Source of the DNA: Sipunculus nudus
Lineage: Eukaryota > Annelida > Sipuncula > Golfingiida > Sipunculidae
DNA length: 64,000 nt
Reading direction: 5' to 3'
Assembly (NCBI GenBank): GCA_026874595.1
Contig: CM049317.1
Location: 15,673,382-15,737,381, forward strand
Below are positions 12,262 to 24,440 of this stretch, one piece after another. The notes beneath the pieces are model-generated. The model saw only the letters and a program-made list of their open reading frames with translations, was not told the DNA's origin and ran no database searches. The position numbers and the translations under genes are program-made. Each line of letters opens with the position of its first letter. The first letter of the stretch is position 1.

Positions 12262-12345
12262 CAGGGGTAGGACGTAGCATAGTGGGTAAGGCGTTAGACA
12301 TGGTATTTTAAAGCTCCCCTGTTCGAATCCCACAGATGCCTTAAT
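12262..12345 (+). repeat. tRNA-derived SINE head
   Basis: Plus-strand TAGTGGGTAAGG (12280-12291) matches a pol III A box and GTTCGAATCC (12321-12330) matches a B box, 30 bases apart. That is close to tRNA spacing. The cloverleaf is degenerate and no intact anticodon stem is seen, so it is read as the tRNA-like head of a SINE, not a working tRNA gene. Confidence 0.65.
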
Positions 12346-12553
12346 GGCATAATTATGAAATATCGATAGAAAATCAGACATTCGCTATAATACTTCACAA
12401 AAGTTATGACCGGATTATTTCTACCCCCCTGCAAAAACTTAAATCCGGAAGGCTTAATATTATCATTGAATTCTTATCGCAATAGATAGTTTCTTCATCA
12501 TTTTTTTTTCAAATAAACATTAGATATGTTATAACTAGCTATAATAACTAATA

Positions 12554-12690
12554 CCAGGCACTCTCCATGGCTCAGGTGGTGGCGTTCGGTAGTCTGTAGG
12601 GGTGGAGGAATCCGGAGAACCCGGAGAAAACCACTAACTCTCACTGCAAGCCTGGGGATCGAACCCAGGCCGCCAACAGAGAGGCTCGGA
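12554..12690. repeat. SINE-like repeat, copy A
   Basis: The element starts CAGGCACTCTCCATGGCTCAGGT. It continues through GTAGTCTGTAGGGGTGGAGGA and a GGAGAAAACCAC block, and ends with a reversed B-box-like GATCGAACCC. The same opening and middle recur at 45776-45945, and the opening alone at 50655-50705, all in the same orientation. A non-coding element with an embedded pol III-type box points to a SINE family. Confidence 0.6.
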
Positions 12691-14450
12691 TAACACACAG
12701 GCTCGGATAATTCACATGTTCCAATTAGCTTCAAAATAACACACGATTTTTTTAAGGTTCGACATGAAAAATTTAGTTGAGTTTTAAAAGTTGCATTTTC
12801 AGGTTATACTCTTCACCAGTGAACTGATATCAGATAATTTAATTCAATGGTAATGGTAAAGACTGGTAGCAACATATAAAGAGTGAACATTTAAATAACA
12901 AAATGCTCTGGAAAAGATGTTTAAAGAAGAACTTCATTTAAAGATACTTTTTACGTTTTAAGGTATCATAGAAAGTGTTCAATTAGTTTCATAGACGTTC
13001 CTTCACGATGATTTGCTAAATTAATTACCTTTTTTGTTAAACATAAACATAGCTAGTCCCGTTTCTTGTAAAGTTTCATGATTACTTAGCTTAATGTTTT
13101 GTATCATAAAGCTTGCCGGTTTGAAAATACAACCTCGTAATAAAAGCAAGAAATCGAAAACTCGCACTGTATATCAAAAGTTCATTTCCTCACACCTATA
13201 CTCGTAAGTTTACTTTCATTTATGGGGAGGTGATAAATTCTTAAACAGCTGTTGCTTTTCCGACTGGCAAAAAGAAGGTGAAAAATGCATATTTTAAAAT
13301 ATACGTAGCGACACTAAATTGGTTAGAGTACGTATTTATGGTTTACATAATGATGAAATAAAACATAAAGCCGAGCTTACGTTTAATATTTTGAAGAATA
13401 GCCCTCGTAAAATCATCCATTTCTTTAAGTTGTTGCAGCTGGGTAAATAGCGACCATGGTTTCCATTAATGACTTGCATATATTATTTTTTTATATAGGA
13501 TGATGAAATAACATATCGTCTTTATATATATATAATACAGGCCTATAGAAAATGTTTTAAAATTTTAAATTAAAAATCTTTCACAATTATAAAAAAGTAG
13601 TATGGATGTAAGCAGTTGCAGTTTCTTAGCCATGTATGTATTCTGAAAACTGAAAAAAAGTGCGTTAATGCATTTTGGTATTAGCTTAAAAAATCCACTG
13701 TTTTAAGTGGATGGATCCTGTCTGCACCTGTGCTCATTAATAATTCTAGCGGCACCAGGTGTTCACTTACGTAAAGGTACTCCATACCCCTGTATTTGTC
13801 TCTGTCAACATACAAATGATATACAAGCAATCATCGATATTCCACATTGGATCTTCAAAGGGAAACATAATACTAATTTAGCTATAATGTACAGAAATTA
13901 AAGTTCCTTTCATGCAATGATACACTTGTTAATAAAAAAAAACCTGTGGTGAAATAAACCAGAAAAATGAGATGTTTTGAAAAGTCGCCCAAATGAATAA
14001 ATCCATTTTATGGACTTAAAATGCAAACATACAGTTAATAAAAACATGGAACTAAAAGAAACGGAAGTTTTTTATGTCCTTGCAGGTCTTAAACAAATAT
14101 CAACCTAAAACGTGAACAACACTTTTATTTTACAGATTTTATCTTTTTTTTTTGTTTTCTCTTCTTTTATGCTTTGTCGGTCTTTAAGTAAATGAGGTGT
14201 TCACCTGGAAGGAATCCATCAGGACCAGAACAGAACGCTATCGCAGATGGTTAAGAAAGACAACTTCATTTTTTTGTCATTAACTCAACGTCAAACCGCC
14301 CACGTGACCACAGAGGCAGATGGCGACTGGTAGTTACATGAGGTCATTGTTTTCTATGATCAGTAGCAAAGGCTTGTATAGGGCTGTGGTATTAAAACGA
14401 AAATAGCGTTGTTTTACCCCCACCCCTTTCCGTGGTTTATAACGTTAACC
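12691..14450. other. Unassigned intergenic DNA
   Basis: AT-rich, with poly-T and poly-A tracts and only short frames. No repeat partner was noticed elsewhere in the window. Confidence 0.5.
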
Positions 14451-14666
14451 ACTCTGTCCATCTGGAAGAACCCTTGAGGATTCTTCTCAGAACCTCTGCA
14501 GAGGTTATTCATGGAACCTTACAGGTTCCATAAAAGAACCTTCGGGAGGTTCCAAAAAGAACCTCGTCCAAAGGTTCCAGCTGGAACCCTGAAAGGTTTC
14601 CAACTCAGTCCACTCTGAAGAACCCTTTCGGGTTCTAGCTAGAACCCTTTTTTTCTTAGAGTGCAG
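14451..14666. repeat. AGAACC/GGTTCT palindrome-rich element
   Basis: About 200 bp are packed with alternating AGAACC and GGTTCY words, including GAACCCTTTCGGGTTC, GGAACCTTACAGGTTCC and GGTTCTAGCTAGAACC, each a hairpin. The outer words CACTCT (left) and AGAGTG (right) form short inverted ends. A very similar palindrome-rich class is familiar from other aquatic animal genomes as a non-autonomous DNA transposon. That name comes from memory and was not checked. Confidence 0.65.
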
Positions 14667-15326
14667 TTGCGGCAATTCTGCTGCCGGGGCATAATTGTTT
14701 AGTCCTTGACTAATTACGTCTTTTGCTGCATTGGCGTATATGACATGGCTTGGGTGGAAACGATTAAGTTGTAATTTTACCTAATCTAGTTGTGTAACAT
14801 ATTTGGAGGGGTTTCTCATGAGGTTCTATTCTATTATAGAATTAAAACCAATAGAGATAACAATTTGACCTGTAGTAATTTGACATTCATGTCATTTGGT
14901 CCGGCAAGATCAAAATATATATCGACTGATGCCGAGTGGGATGGTTGGAAATCGATATTAAGCTTCGGTTAAAATTTCCAGATTCAGGTTTTGCGCTCCT
15001 GGCGGTCCATGGAGCCCACATTTTGAACTCTTTGATTTGTAATACCTACCAAATTTTGGTATCAAATATAATGAGGGATATGTTTGTGTGTGTGTGCGAA
15101 CACATATATACAGTTTTTACATTGAAGATGTTTCATAGGCATCATGGACCTATCCTTGAAAAAAATTTTAAAATTAAATAAAACCACATGTATGCTTGAT
15201 TGTCTAACAAAAAAAATACCTAAAAAATGACTGCTTCTTAGCACTGTATTTCATAATTTTATTTGAATATAAAACTTCTATTTACTATCAAAATACATCC
15301 ATATTTCCAATTAACATGTATGCATG

Positions 15327-15492
15327 TATATTGAAACCTCGAAATTACCACCACTAAAGGGACCTCAATAAAGTGGTTACATTTTCGAGGTGCTCGTCTA
15401 AGAAAGGTCTGATATAAAAAGTGAGAAAAATTAGGATCGTGAAAAGAGGTCACTAAACCGAGTTGGTCGTAAAGCGAGGTTTTACTGTATAT
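15327..15492. repeat. MITE-like element with AAACCTCG ends
   Basis: The left edge reads TTGAAACCTCG and the right edge CGAGGTTTTACTGTA, giving inverted ends of about 12 bp with one or two mismatches. Inside, GGTCACTAAACCGAG and GGTCGTAAAGCGAGG repeat one theme. The element at 43893-44044 has the same architecture. A (CA)n(TA)n tract adjoins on the right. Confidence 0.5.
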
Positions 15493-15497
15493 TTATA

Positions 15498-15525
15498 ACA
15501 CACACACACACACACATATATATAT
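15498..15525. repeat. (CA)n(TA)n microsatellite
   Basis: An alternating CA run passes directly into a TA run, about 28 bases in all. Confidence 0.9.
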
Positions 15526-17422
15526 CTTGCTTAAGGAGAACCGAAATATGGAGAATTATGGATAGCTCGGTCAAAAATCAATATTTTAACATAAAGTTTT
15601 CACAAAATAATTCGGAAAACTTAACTATATCGTTCAGAAAGCTCTGCAACAGAAATAAGTCGAATTATTTGAAAGACGAGTCTAGTAGAGTTTTCAAATC
15701 CAGACTTCCTGAGGGCTTAATCAAGACAATCGGGATAATCTTCTGAATATGCTGAACTTTGCTGCCAGCTAGGCGCCTATATTTAAATATATTCAAAAGC
15801 CTCATTTTTCACTCAAGTATTGAGATTATATCGAAAATTCCCAGCCGATAATCGATAATCTAATTTTTCCTGCGATAACTGATCAGCCAATCCTTGCCCA
15901 TGATTGACATATCATCTGGTAGCCATTTCCTAAGTTAGGTTCCTTCCCATAAATCTTGCCAGAATAAAAAGCATTTGTAAAAAGTCAACATATGTTCAAT
16001 AGTTCTTACATCGGAACATCAAACATTGTCTTGCCCGAGGCCAAAATGCTTAATTTGCAACAGAGCGTTTGAAGTAAGGTAAGTTTCCTTATTCCTCTTT
16101 ACAAAAGCTTTTCTCATCTTGCTTGTAGACATGGGAAGTCCGACACTGGTTCCCGTGTAAAGCAATCTCTGGATCGATAAACCCGGCTGCTTGCAGGTCT
16201 ATCCGACTTTCTTTTTGATATATAATTCTGCTGATATTCTTGGATAAATTGTATCACAATTATAACAGTATTGTTATTATTATTATTATTATTATACTAT
16301 AATGGCATATTTATATATATTTTATTGTAATATACGTAATATCATAATATGACTTCTTCTAATAAAAATTAAACGTCTCTACATTTGAAGCCTGTAGAAT
16401 ACTGTTACTGTTTGTGTTAGCAAGGCAAAACTCTGTTATCTTTTAATTAACTTCCTGTTGTTATTAGATCCCTTGTATTTTCTTACATTTATTTTCTAAG
16501 GAAAGCATAACATGAATTTATTTACGCATAAATATGTTTAACATGGAAAGGAGTAATTCTGAGGAACATTTGAATACTTGAGTTCGATCGATATCCTCGG
16601 AGGACCCAGTGTTTCCACTATCAGGATGAACAGTAACGGCTAATACGGCATAAAGTAAAAAACCAGTTGTGACTCACTCAGCCGAATACAGCGAGAATTC
16701 GACATTAGTTAGCTAATTTATCTCGTCCTTGTTGGCCCGGTCGACTGGGACTGGCCCGGAATGTTAAAGACTAGTGCTACATAAGCCCTGCAGTTGACTG
16801 CATCGTAACTGATAAAACTGACGATGCAAATTTTACGATGTAACGCAGTCCCCGGCAGAAAACGACCCATCCGTGATAAAAACGGTAAACGGCTTAGCCA
16901 GTAACTCTTCCGATTCCAGTGCACAAGTATCACTTTCGTTGCATCATTACTGAAGCCGTATTCAAGTTGGTGTATATTTCCTGTTGAAGGCAAGAGGTTC
17001 GATTAGCCGTAAGTCATGCAATTATTTTTGCGTTATTTTTACCTTGATGGTAACATTATTTTTTTTATCAAAACTTCTTTCTTTTCTTCTTGTTTGTGCA
17101 ACCACTAAAAGATGTAATTAAAGAAAAAAACTACAGTTCTGTACCACTCACTTTTACATTAATAATTATCGATTTCCTTATATTTGAAACATGCCCAGGA
17201 AAATGTAGCTGTGTTGTATCGTTTAGGTTTACTTGCAATAGAAATCGATATCAAAGTTTTCTCAAATTACGCCTACTAAAAGATTTCCCAAAGAGGCGAC
17301 CGTAGCAAGGCACATGCCATGGAAGTCACCGAAGTTGGGGTCGTAATGGAGTAGTTCGGATATTGAACCTACGGTGCTGTTTACAACGCTATCAGTCTCC
17401 CATGGTACATGGTGATCCAGAG
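15526..17422. other. Unassigned DNA with a GC-richer open patch
   Basis: A (TTA)n tract lies at about 16270-16294. Between 16718 and 16993 the sequence is distinctly more GC-rich and open on the minus strand for 91 codons (TTG start; arginine- and serine-rich). I recognise no domain, splice site or partner copy, so it may be an old repeat or an exon remnant. Confidence 0.4.
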
Positions 17423-18298
17423 CCATAGAATTTGTTCAAATATCTAAAAACCCGTCATCATTTCTGGATTATTTTCATCTGTGTGTACAGAAAACGTGAA
17501 ATTTAGATGACTTTGTAATAGCATACATTTTTCACACGTAAAAAGACTCGCGTCCTTTATTTACCGAACCTTGTGGAATCGTACCCTGTAAACAAGCTTT
17601 ATCCTCCCCGTAAAAAGGCACCTTACATACGAGCCAATTCGGGTATAATTCGGCCTATTTAGGTATAATACTAACATTAATTATAATACTAATACTAATA
17701 ATAATATTTATAAAAATAATGATTATAATTTTAATTATAATTATAATAATAAATGATATAATTTGTGTTGACGAGATGTTTCACCGCTTATGCTTCATTT
17801 TCCAGAAAAAAAGGTATAAGAAATATGATTCGGGTTTTGTCACTATTCAAAGTAATACATATTAAATTGGTCGTCGCCGAAAGCCTGGCAGTGTCAAAGA
17901 AAAGTGACCGATTTTGTAAAGCCGAGCGCATTTTTGACGAAAACAGAAAATCTGCGGCAGGGCATATAAATCGGCACATGGCGTCGGCCAGTAGGGAGAT
18001 CAGCTATTGTACTAGTGTTTCGTGTAATTAACGTGATATTCTTTTTGTTTGCCGCGCGATAATCGAACCACAGACAAATTTAAGTTTCATATCCGCCGTC
18101 TTGCAGGATCCCGTTTTTCCTATGTACATGCTATGCTGACACAAGTTTCGGTAAATAAAGGACGTCAGGTTGAATCTTTTTACGTGTGATAAATGTATGC
18201 TATAACAGAGTCATCTTAATATCACGTTTTCTGTACACACAGATGACAATAATCCAGAAATTATAACAGTAGTTTGGATATTTTAACAAATTCTATGG
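17423..18298. mobile_element. Foldback element with ~155-bp inverted ends
   Basis: The left arm 17423-17575 and right arm 18140-18298 are inverted copies. Both contain CCATAGAATTTGTT, ATTTCTGGATTATT, CATCTGTGTGTACAGAAAAC, ATAGCATACATTT and GTCCTTTATTTACCGAA, in the same order. I estimate about 80 per cent identity. The 560-bp centre includes an AT-rich tract and an 88-codon open frame at 17765-18031 with no recognisable domain. No target duplication is obvious at the edges. It is a non-autonomous DNA transposon or foldback element of unassigned superfamily. Confidence 0.8.
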
Positions 18299-21200
18299 TC
18301 GAAGAGGCCCATTTTAATTTGCACCTGCTTCAGATAATTGCAAGAATGTGCACAATACTCTGTCACCAATTTAAGACAATTTATGATTATATACCAGTGT
18401 AACTACCTACGGCAACACTAGTCGCAGCCTTATTTACAAGCAGGATCGAACATCTCTTTGCGTCAAAGTTTCTCTTGCGATTGTCCTTGACGACGCTCGC
18501 CAGTGACTTATTAGCCATTGTTCGGGACTACCCATTGTTTCAAGTCATATATTGGCGAATTCCCTTGATTGACTTGGCCTTTAAAGTTAAAATGCACTCT
18601 ATATAAACGGATCGGTATAAAACCTCTGTCCTCCATTACTGAATCTAACGAGGTATTATACTTCAAACTGTTTAGAATCGTCAAATATTTAGGTAACTGT
18701 CCTCTTTGTCAGGAGGATAAATTGATAAAAAAATGGATTCACACGACGACTTGATGAAGTGTAGCCTGTGACTAATTAAAGTTCTTAATCATTCATTGCT
18801 GTTTGATACAAAGAGTAATATACAGTCCACCAAATTCAATGTTGGAGGGTGAGCTCTACACTAAACGGAACCCTAATAACAGAGAATGGCCCAGGTCCTT
18901 GGGTGGGAAAGATAAATTGCCCTCCATTTCACAATGCTATACAAGCCTTTAAATGAAAAATGTGGTAATCCTGATCATGTCCAAGAGTCCAAGTGCTAAC
19001 AGACGAACGAAACAACCATGGTAAATACATCTGTCGAAGGTTTATGTATATATACTCCAAAGGACATAATGAGTAGTAAACAAATAATTAAGATTAATCG
19101 TGATTTTAGGTATCAGTTATTAATAATAACTGGCTTTATCAAAACCTAATACATATTTACTGAATCGGAATACCAAACATGTATGACGCAACACATGAGC
19201 GCTGTAGCATGGGTGAAAATCTGTATCGCAGAATTACAAATTTACGTTAAGCTTACTCCCTCACGCGAAGCCCCAGTATGATATACGTGTTATCAGTTAA
19301 ACGCAGTGCGCTTTCCTCTATGAATATTAAACAATCATGTGATAATGAGCTTAATAATGATTCTGTAACTATGTTCAAAAGCCATCACGTCCTCGCATTA
19401 ATTTGTCAACATTTCAAATATTGCCAGAGCCAGACACATGCCTCTTTTTTTTGGGAAACGCCACAGAGAGCTCCTGCCACAGAGAGTTACTGCTCATTAG
19501 CGTGACATCGTGGTAACTTGTATTGTCTGTTCAGGCTTCTCTAACAATCTGTTGACTCTGTGACTATGGCCATTTATTATCACAGCAATCAAAGATCAAC
19601 TTTCTGCAGCCACATGCTGTTTTCACGCATGGAGATGTCATGCGACGCCTATTAGTTGCTCTTAACAAAGGCGACATAGGTATTGTTGACAATAACTTCT
19701 AACATACATCACTGATGTTCTTGTATTTCCTAGAAAAGACATTTGTAGTAAAGAAAGTCACGTATATGATGCAGTCTTCAGTGATACAACTTAAAATATG
19801 GACCATAGTACCTAATTTCTGTGTGAAATATCCATAGATTATTTATTTGTTAATTATAAATTCTTCAATGAGTTCTTTACCAGAAGGACACTTGCAAATG
19901 GAGGCACTGATGTAAGAAAAAAATATTTTGCTTAAAGCTGTTTTGTTTGTAAATATATTTCATTAAAGAAGAACTGGATAAACATCATCTGTATGAAAGG
20001 GTTAAAGTAGAAAACAAAATTTACTTCTGGATATTAGATATTTTGGATTATTTGGTTTTATTGTAAAATAAACTTCGATTCATTTGGTAGAACGGAGCTT
20101 ATTCCTACAAACCCGCTTGCGCCTCTCTCAGGAGGAGAAATTATAAGCACTAGCTTATATATTGCTTCATGTATTGTGAATACACGGCATGTAATTTTAA
20201 AATACGCAGGCGGTATATATACCCAAAATTTAAGATTTTTTATCTGTAACTCAGCAACAGCAACCATTCGTATAGACCAATGATCTCTTTGAATGGATTT
20301 TTTGGCTTTTTTCTCAAAACTTAATTTCCCCTGAACACCTTATCTTTAGAGTTATTTCTCAGTAATACCTTTTTTTCCAAAACATACCATCTTTGACATA
20401 TGTATATATAGTTGTTAATATATATCCCAAAAAGTTTTTTTAATTTTATGCCTAGACTTACTTAAAAGGAATTTATTTCAGAAAAATAAAAAAATAATGA
20501 TAAGATTTGGAAGGTTTCAAAGTTAAATACTCTGTAAAATCTTTTTTTTTATACTTAAATCACAAAACGAAACAAACACCTGGGAATTTTTTTCTAAGTT
20601 TTCGATTAATTTAAAATATATTCTGTATCTGCATTAGATGTACTGGATTAAACTGACTGTTGTTAAATATTTAAAACTAAATTAAAACGCTTATATATTG
20701 AAACATATTCAATTAAAACAAAGTCTCTATGTACCAAAGTGTAGAGAATCTTCTAAGCTTTCAGAAAATGTATACTTTAAGGGATCCTAAGGCATCAGAT
20801 TGTTTAATGCAAAGGAAAAACTGAACCAAATCAGGTCATGCTTGCGGACCAGTTCTCCTACCTTGAAATGCGGAGGTTCCTGTCATATACATAGTAGTTC
20901 TGCTTCTTATAATATTTGATTCTTAATAAAAATGGAAGTTACTTGGCTGTTACCGTATAGTTGTATATTATATAGCCAAATGGACTGTAGCCCTGACAAG
21001 TACATTAAATAGTTAAGGCGAAAGCTTAAAGAATTGCCTTTCCTTTCTTGCCAGACTGAAGGTTTAGTACATATGTTATCTAACCGTGTTACTGCCTCTA
21101 ACAATTCGTTTTGTTCATTTTGATAATAAAGAAATTCCTCAATAGCAATTTTTTGTTCGAATTACATGTTTAGCATCATGGCTAAGAAAATTAGGACTGA

Positions 21201-21564
21201 TATAGTAACAAACACACTACAGCCGGTGTATGTTGCCTTTTGATAAAGTCTATAATCTATTAATTTTACTTTGCATCGATTAAATAAAACTGACAAATGA
21301 GGATGAAAATACAATGGAATGAAGTAAATAGTTATTAGTAAACCAGAAGAAACAATACAAAATGGGTGACAATTAATGTTCTTAGCTTTCACGATATCTT
21401 GAAATTATTTAACAGCATACGATGACTATAGTCTAATTCATATTACAACTTCTAGAATGATTAAACAACACTTAAATTCAAGTGAGATAAAATCCCATAA
21501 AATCCTGCATGTTAATAAAATAAAATTCCATTACCTTGTAGTAAAAAATTCTTGAAGACAAATC
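18299..21564. other. Unassigned intergenic DNA
   Basis: AT-rich with frames of 76 codons or fewer. A short direct duplication, CCACAGAGAG, occurs at about 19460-19485. I see no shared repeat or gene. Confidence 0.5.
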
Positions 21565-21840
21565 ATGCGATGTATAGACGACGGAGGTCCCTGTCTCGTT
21601 TCCTTTAGCCTGGAAGAAACCGCAGGAACGAAGGCCCCGAATGGATTAGTATCGACAGAGCCACTGCCGCAACCTGTCCTAACTCGTGGTACGTCGTTTG
21701 TGAAATGGATAACCGAGAGACAGATAGATTGGGACTGGATAGTGGTAGGCGCGGTCGGAGCGAATCGAACGGCTCTATCGAACCCGCGCATCGACAAGGG
21801 ACTCCTTAACGTCATTGGGCCCAGAAACAACTCCAGCTGA
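21565..21840. other. GC-rich island open on both strands
   Basis: About 275 bp of roughly 50 per cent G+C stand out from AT-rich flanks and are open on both strands: 91 codons on the plus strand from an ATG, 99 on the minus strand. The minus reading contains a Ser/Thr/Arg-rich segment; the plus reading has RQIDWDWIVVGAVG. It contains GTTCGATTC on the minus strand, a B-box-like word, but no matching A box. It could be an exon, a captured gene fragment or an old SINE-like repeat. I do not recognise it. Confidence 0.35.
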
Positions 21841-22184
21841 ATTCTATAGGCAAAATTTTATTCAATGATGTTTGCCCAGGCAAGCTCCCTACACCCCCAG
21901 CGGTTTATTAGCACTAACGCCTACACATGCATACTCAGTTTTGTGTTATGCATGATTACTGATTAAGCGATAACCAAATTATCATCAAGAATTATGTTAT
22001 GTGGAATATTTATAAAGCAATGCGTTTTTTTTCATTTTACTGTGTAGGTGGCCTGTCAATTACAGATTTGCTGTTACGATATGAGGTAAAGAAATTGAAA
22101 AAACAATGACCTTTCCGTAATATTTAATTATATTGATAACATTTTATTTTATTAATCCAATTAATGTCTTTTGTTATATGATAT

Positions 22185-22273
22185 GGTAATATAAAATATA
22201 AATATATCATAAACCTATTTTTAGTTTTTGGTAATATAATATATAAATATATCATAAACCTATATTAAGGTTT
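22185..22273. repeat. 45-bp tandem duplication
   Basis: GGTAATATAA, ATATAAATATATC and ATAAACCTAT recur with a 45-base period (22185-22229 and 22230-22273), with a few mismatches. Confidence 0.85.
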
Positions 22274-22300
22274 GGCTCTTAGTCCGAAAAAATAAGCAAT

Positions 22301-22534
22301 GCGTTCAAACTACAATGATGAGATATTAATAACTTAACGCATATTTGATTTTTATTTAAAAGGCTGTTCAGATCATTTTTGCGCCCCCCCCCCCTTTCCG
22401 TATAGGGGGACCCTTTGCATTCAGACTACAAAGAAGAGATATTTATAACTTAACGCATATTTGTTTTTTTTTCAAAGGCTGTTCAGATAATTTTTGTTGC
22501 CTGCCTCCCCCTTTCCGGACAGGGGGACCCTTTG
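22301..22534. repeat. 116-bp tandem duplication with C-run
   Basis: Unit 1 (22301-22416) and unit 2 (22417-22534) share GCRTTCARACTACAA, ATAACTTAACGCATATTTG, GGCTGTTCAGAT and AGGGGGACCCTTTG. Unit 1 holds an 11-base C run where unit 2 has a broken one. It immediately follows the 45-bp duplication, so this locus is a local duplication hot spot. Confidence 0.85.
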
Positions 22535-23312
22535 TTTAATTAGTCATTATGGGGTTGGACCCCTCCTTTTCCTAAATATAGTATTTAAAAATTGTTGGAT
22601 TTCACAAAACTGGTTGAATTTTCAAAGATTAAAAATATTTGATTAGTTTAATATAGTTTGTATTTAAAAAGATATTTCTCAGTCATTTATGGGTTAAAAC
22701 ATTTTATATTCCCTCTATTGAATGGGCGATAATATATCTTCAATATATAATATAATTTTTGCCAATGTTCAACTGGAGGCCCTTTATTGTTGAAAATAAA
22801 AAAAAATCCATTTACTTAAATCTTAAAACCCTGTAAAATCATAATTGTGAAAGTTGACACCCCGAAAGAGAAACATGTCTAGGAGTTCACATATATTTTA
22901 ACATGATGCCAAGGGATAACCTGAACCTGTTATAAATATGCTTCAATAAAAGATTTTAGTCAAATATCCGAAATTCATTAAAATATTTCACAATCCAAAT
23001 TAAATCAGTTTCAGAACACTCAAACTATCTATACATCAAAATGTAGAGCACATTCTAGGCTTTTAGATTAAGGTCACACATTATTAGTTCGTAAAATACG
23101 AAGGATAAACTTTAACAAAAAATAATGCTTACATACGCTCATGACAGTTCTGAAGCCTTAAAAAGGGCCTTTCCGATACTCAACGTCTATCAAAGAAAAA
23201 TAATTTGTGAGACCTTTAAAAATAAACCAAGGAGAGCCGTCCCACGTTGTACAGAAAGTCTGCTTTGTTTTTATTTTTATGTTTGTTTATAAGATGTGGT
23301 GGGCAAAATAAA
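22535..23312. other. Unassigned AT-rich DNA
   Basis: No gene or partnered repeat is visible. It immediately precedes the short candidate frame at 23313. Confidence 0.5.
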
Positions 23313-23432
23313 ATGGCAGCCGGTCGTTACCAAAACACGCCCATCAAAGACACCTTAGCACAAATCAAACAAATCAAAACTTTGCAAAAGGCAAAATATT
23401 CTTCATATATTCTCACCCCCAACCCAAGATGA
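23313..23432 (+). CDS. Short candidate frame, unknown 39-aa product
   Basis: An ATG in the context AAAATGGCAGC, similar to a YY1 or strong start context, opens 39 codons. The product is Met-Ala-Ala-Gly-Arg, then a Lys/Gln-rich helical stretch (IKDTLAQIKQIKTLQKAK), then Tyr-Ser-Ser-Tyr and a Pro-rich end before TGA. The helical part could form an amphipathic helix. I see no donor site in the frame, so it would be a complete small ORF or a 5' piece of something else. No family is recognised. Chance remains quite possible for so short a frame. Confidence 0.2.
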   Translation: MAAGRYQNTPIKDTLAQIKQIKTLQKAKYSSYILTPNPR

Positions 23433-24292
23433 TAGTGATCTTAGAATTCCGGACATGTGTAGTCAACCACCTCTGCTTATTGATTTTTCTATTTGTCAAC
23501 AGTCACATGTGCCGTGTTTGCTTACAGCTTGTAAATAAACAAGCGCTTAGCACCGTAGGTGGGGCGTTATAAGAACCCTTCTCAACAGCAAATACCAACA
23601 ATTCATTAATTTGTTCAGAGAGCAAGCCAGAAATGAATACCTTCTACAAACAACACGACAGTCGAATAGTTTACTTTAACGACTGTACGTATCTCCCCGC
23701 AATTAAAAGTTGTCCTTGTCATATCCTATCGTATTCCCATGTGAGACTCGTGCAGTAAATTTGTTGCCCAGGCTCACTGGTTACGTACCCGTATAAGTAC
23801 GGTAATGATACAGAACAGAATTGTGCCTGGATACTGTAATGTTGTCTAATATGTGATGATAAAAGATCCTTGGCCATTTCAGTGCTTCAAATAAGCCACT
23901 TTAAAGTTGATTATAGTATTAAATAGTATAAGTAGTATCAACATATTCTTGGAAAAGCATTCAAAGTGTTTCAAGTACATACGGCTCCCAGGTATCAGTC
24001 AGATTAAACTTACATAAATTTTTAAGGACAATTATTATGGCGAACATTGGGTTATTTTATCGAGAGGGTTTTAGCTAGGATTGCTACTTTACTTAAACAT
24101 GTTTAACACGGGGCAATTTCCGGTACAATAACACGATTTCTCTCATCTACAATCATTTTCCCGAAGGAAATAGTCAAAATTATGATGCTGTCGCATCATA
24201 TCGTAGGCAATCATGGAATATAGATGTTAATAACAGAATGATGTAAAAACGGCTTCAAGGGGGGCAAGTTTTATAGTCAATACTCCGTTTTA
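23433..24292. other. Unassigned intergenic DNA
   Basis: No gene or repeat is recognised. Two acceptor-like sites (TTTGTCAACAG and TTTGCTTACAG, about 23495-23530) have no convincing exon after them. Confidence 0.45.
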
Positions 24293-24440
24293 CATAGGAT
24301 CTCATTAAAACTCATGAAACTTGTTAGACTTATTGCATAAGACCTCATTAAAAATCATGAAACTCCTCAAACTCATTTCACAGGACATCATTAAAACTCA
24401 CGAAACTGATTAAACTCATTACATAGAACCTCATTAAATT
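24293..24440. repeat. 43-bp minisatellite, about 3.4 units
   Basis: Units begin at 24293, 24336, 24379 and 24422, an exact 43-base period. Each reads CATAG/CACAG, then an ATCTCATTAAAACTCATGAAACT-like core, then a TTARACTCATT-like end. The last unit is truncated. Similarity declines only slightly between units. Confidence 0.9.

Noticed and set aside
12262-12345. A functional tRNA gene
   Set aside because: A and B boxes are good but the acceptor and anticodon stems do not pair, so it is called a SINE head. The same reasoning applies at 40124-40192 and 59633-59695.
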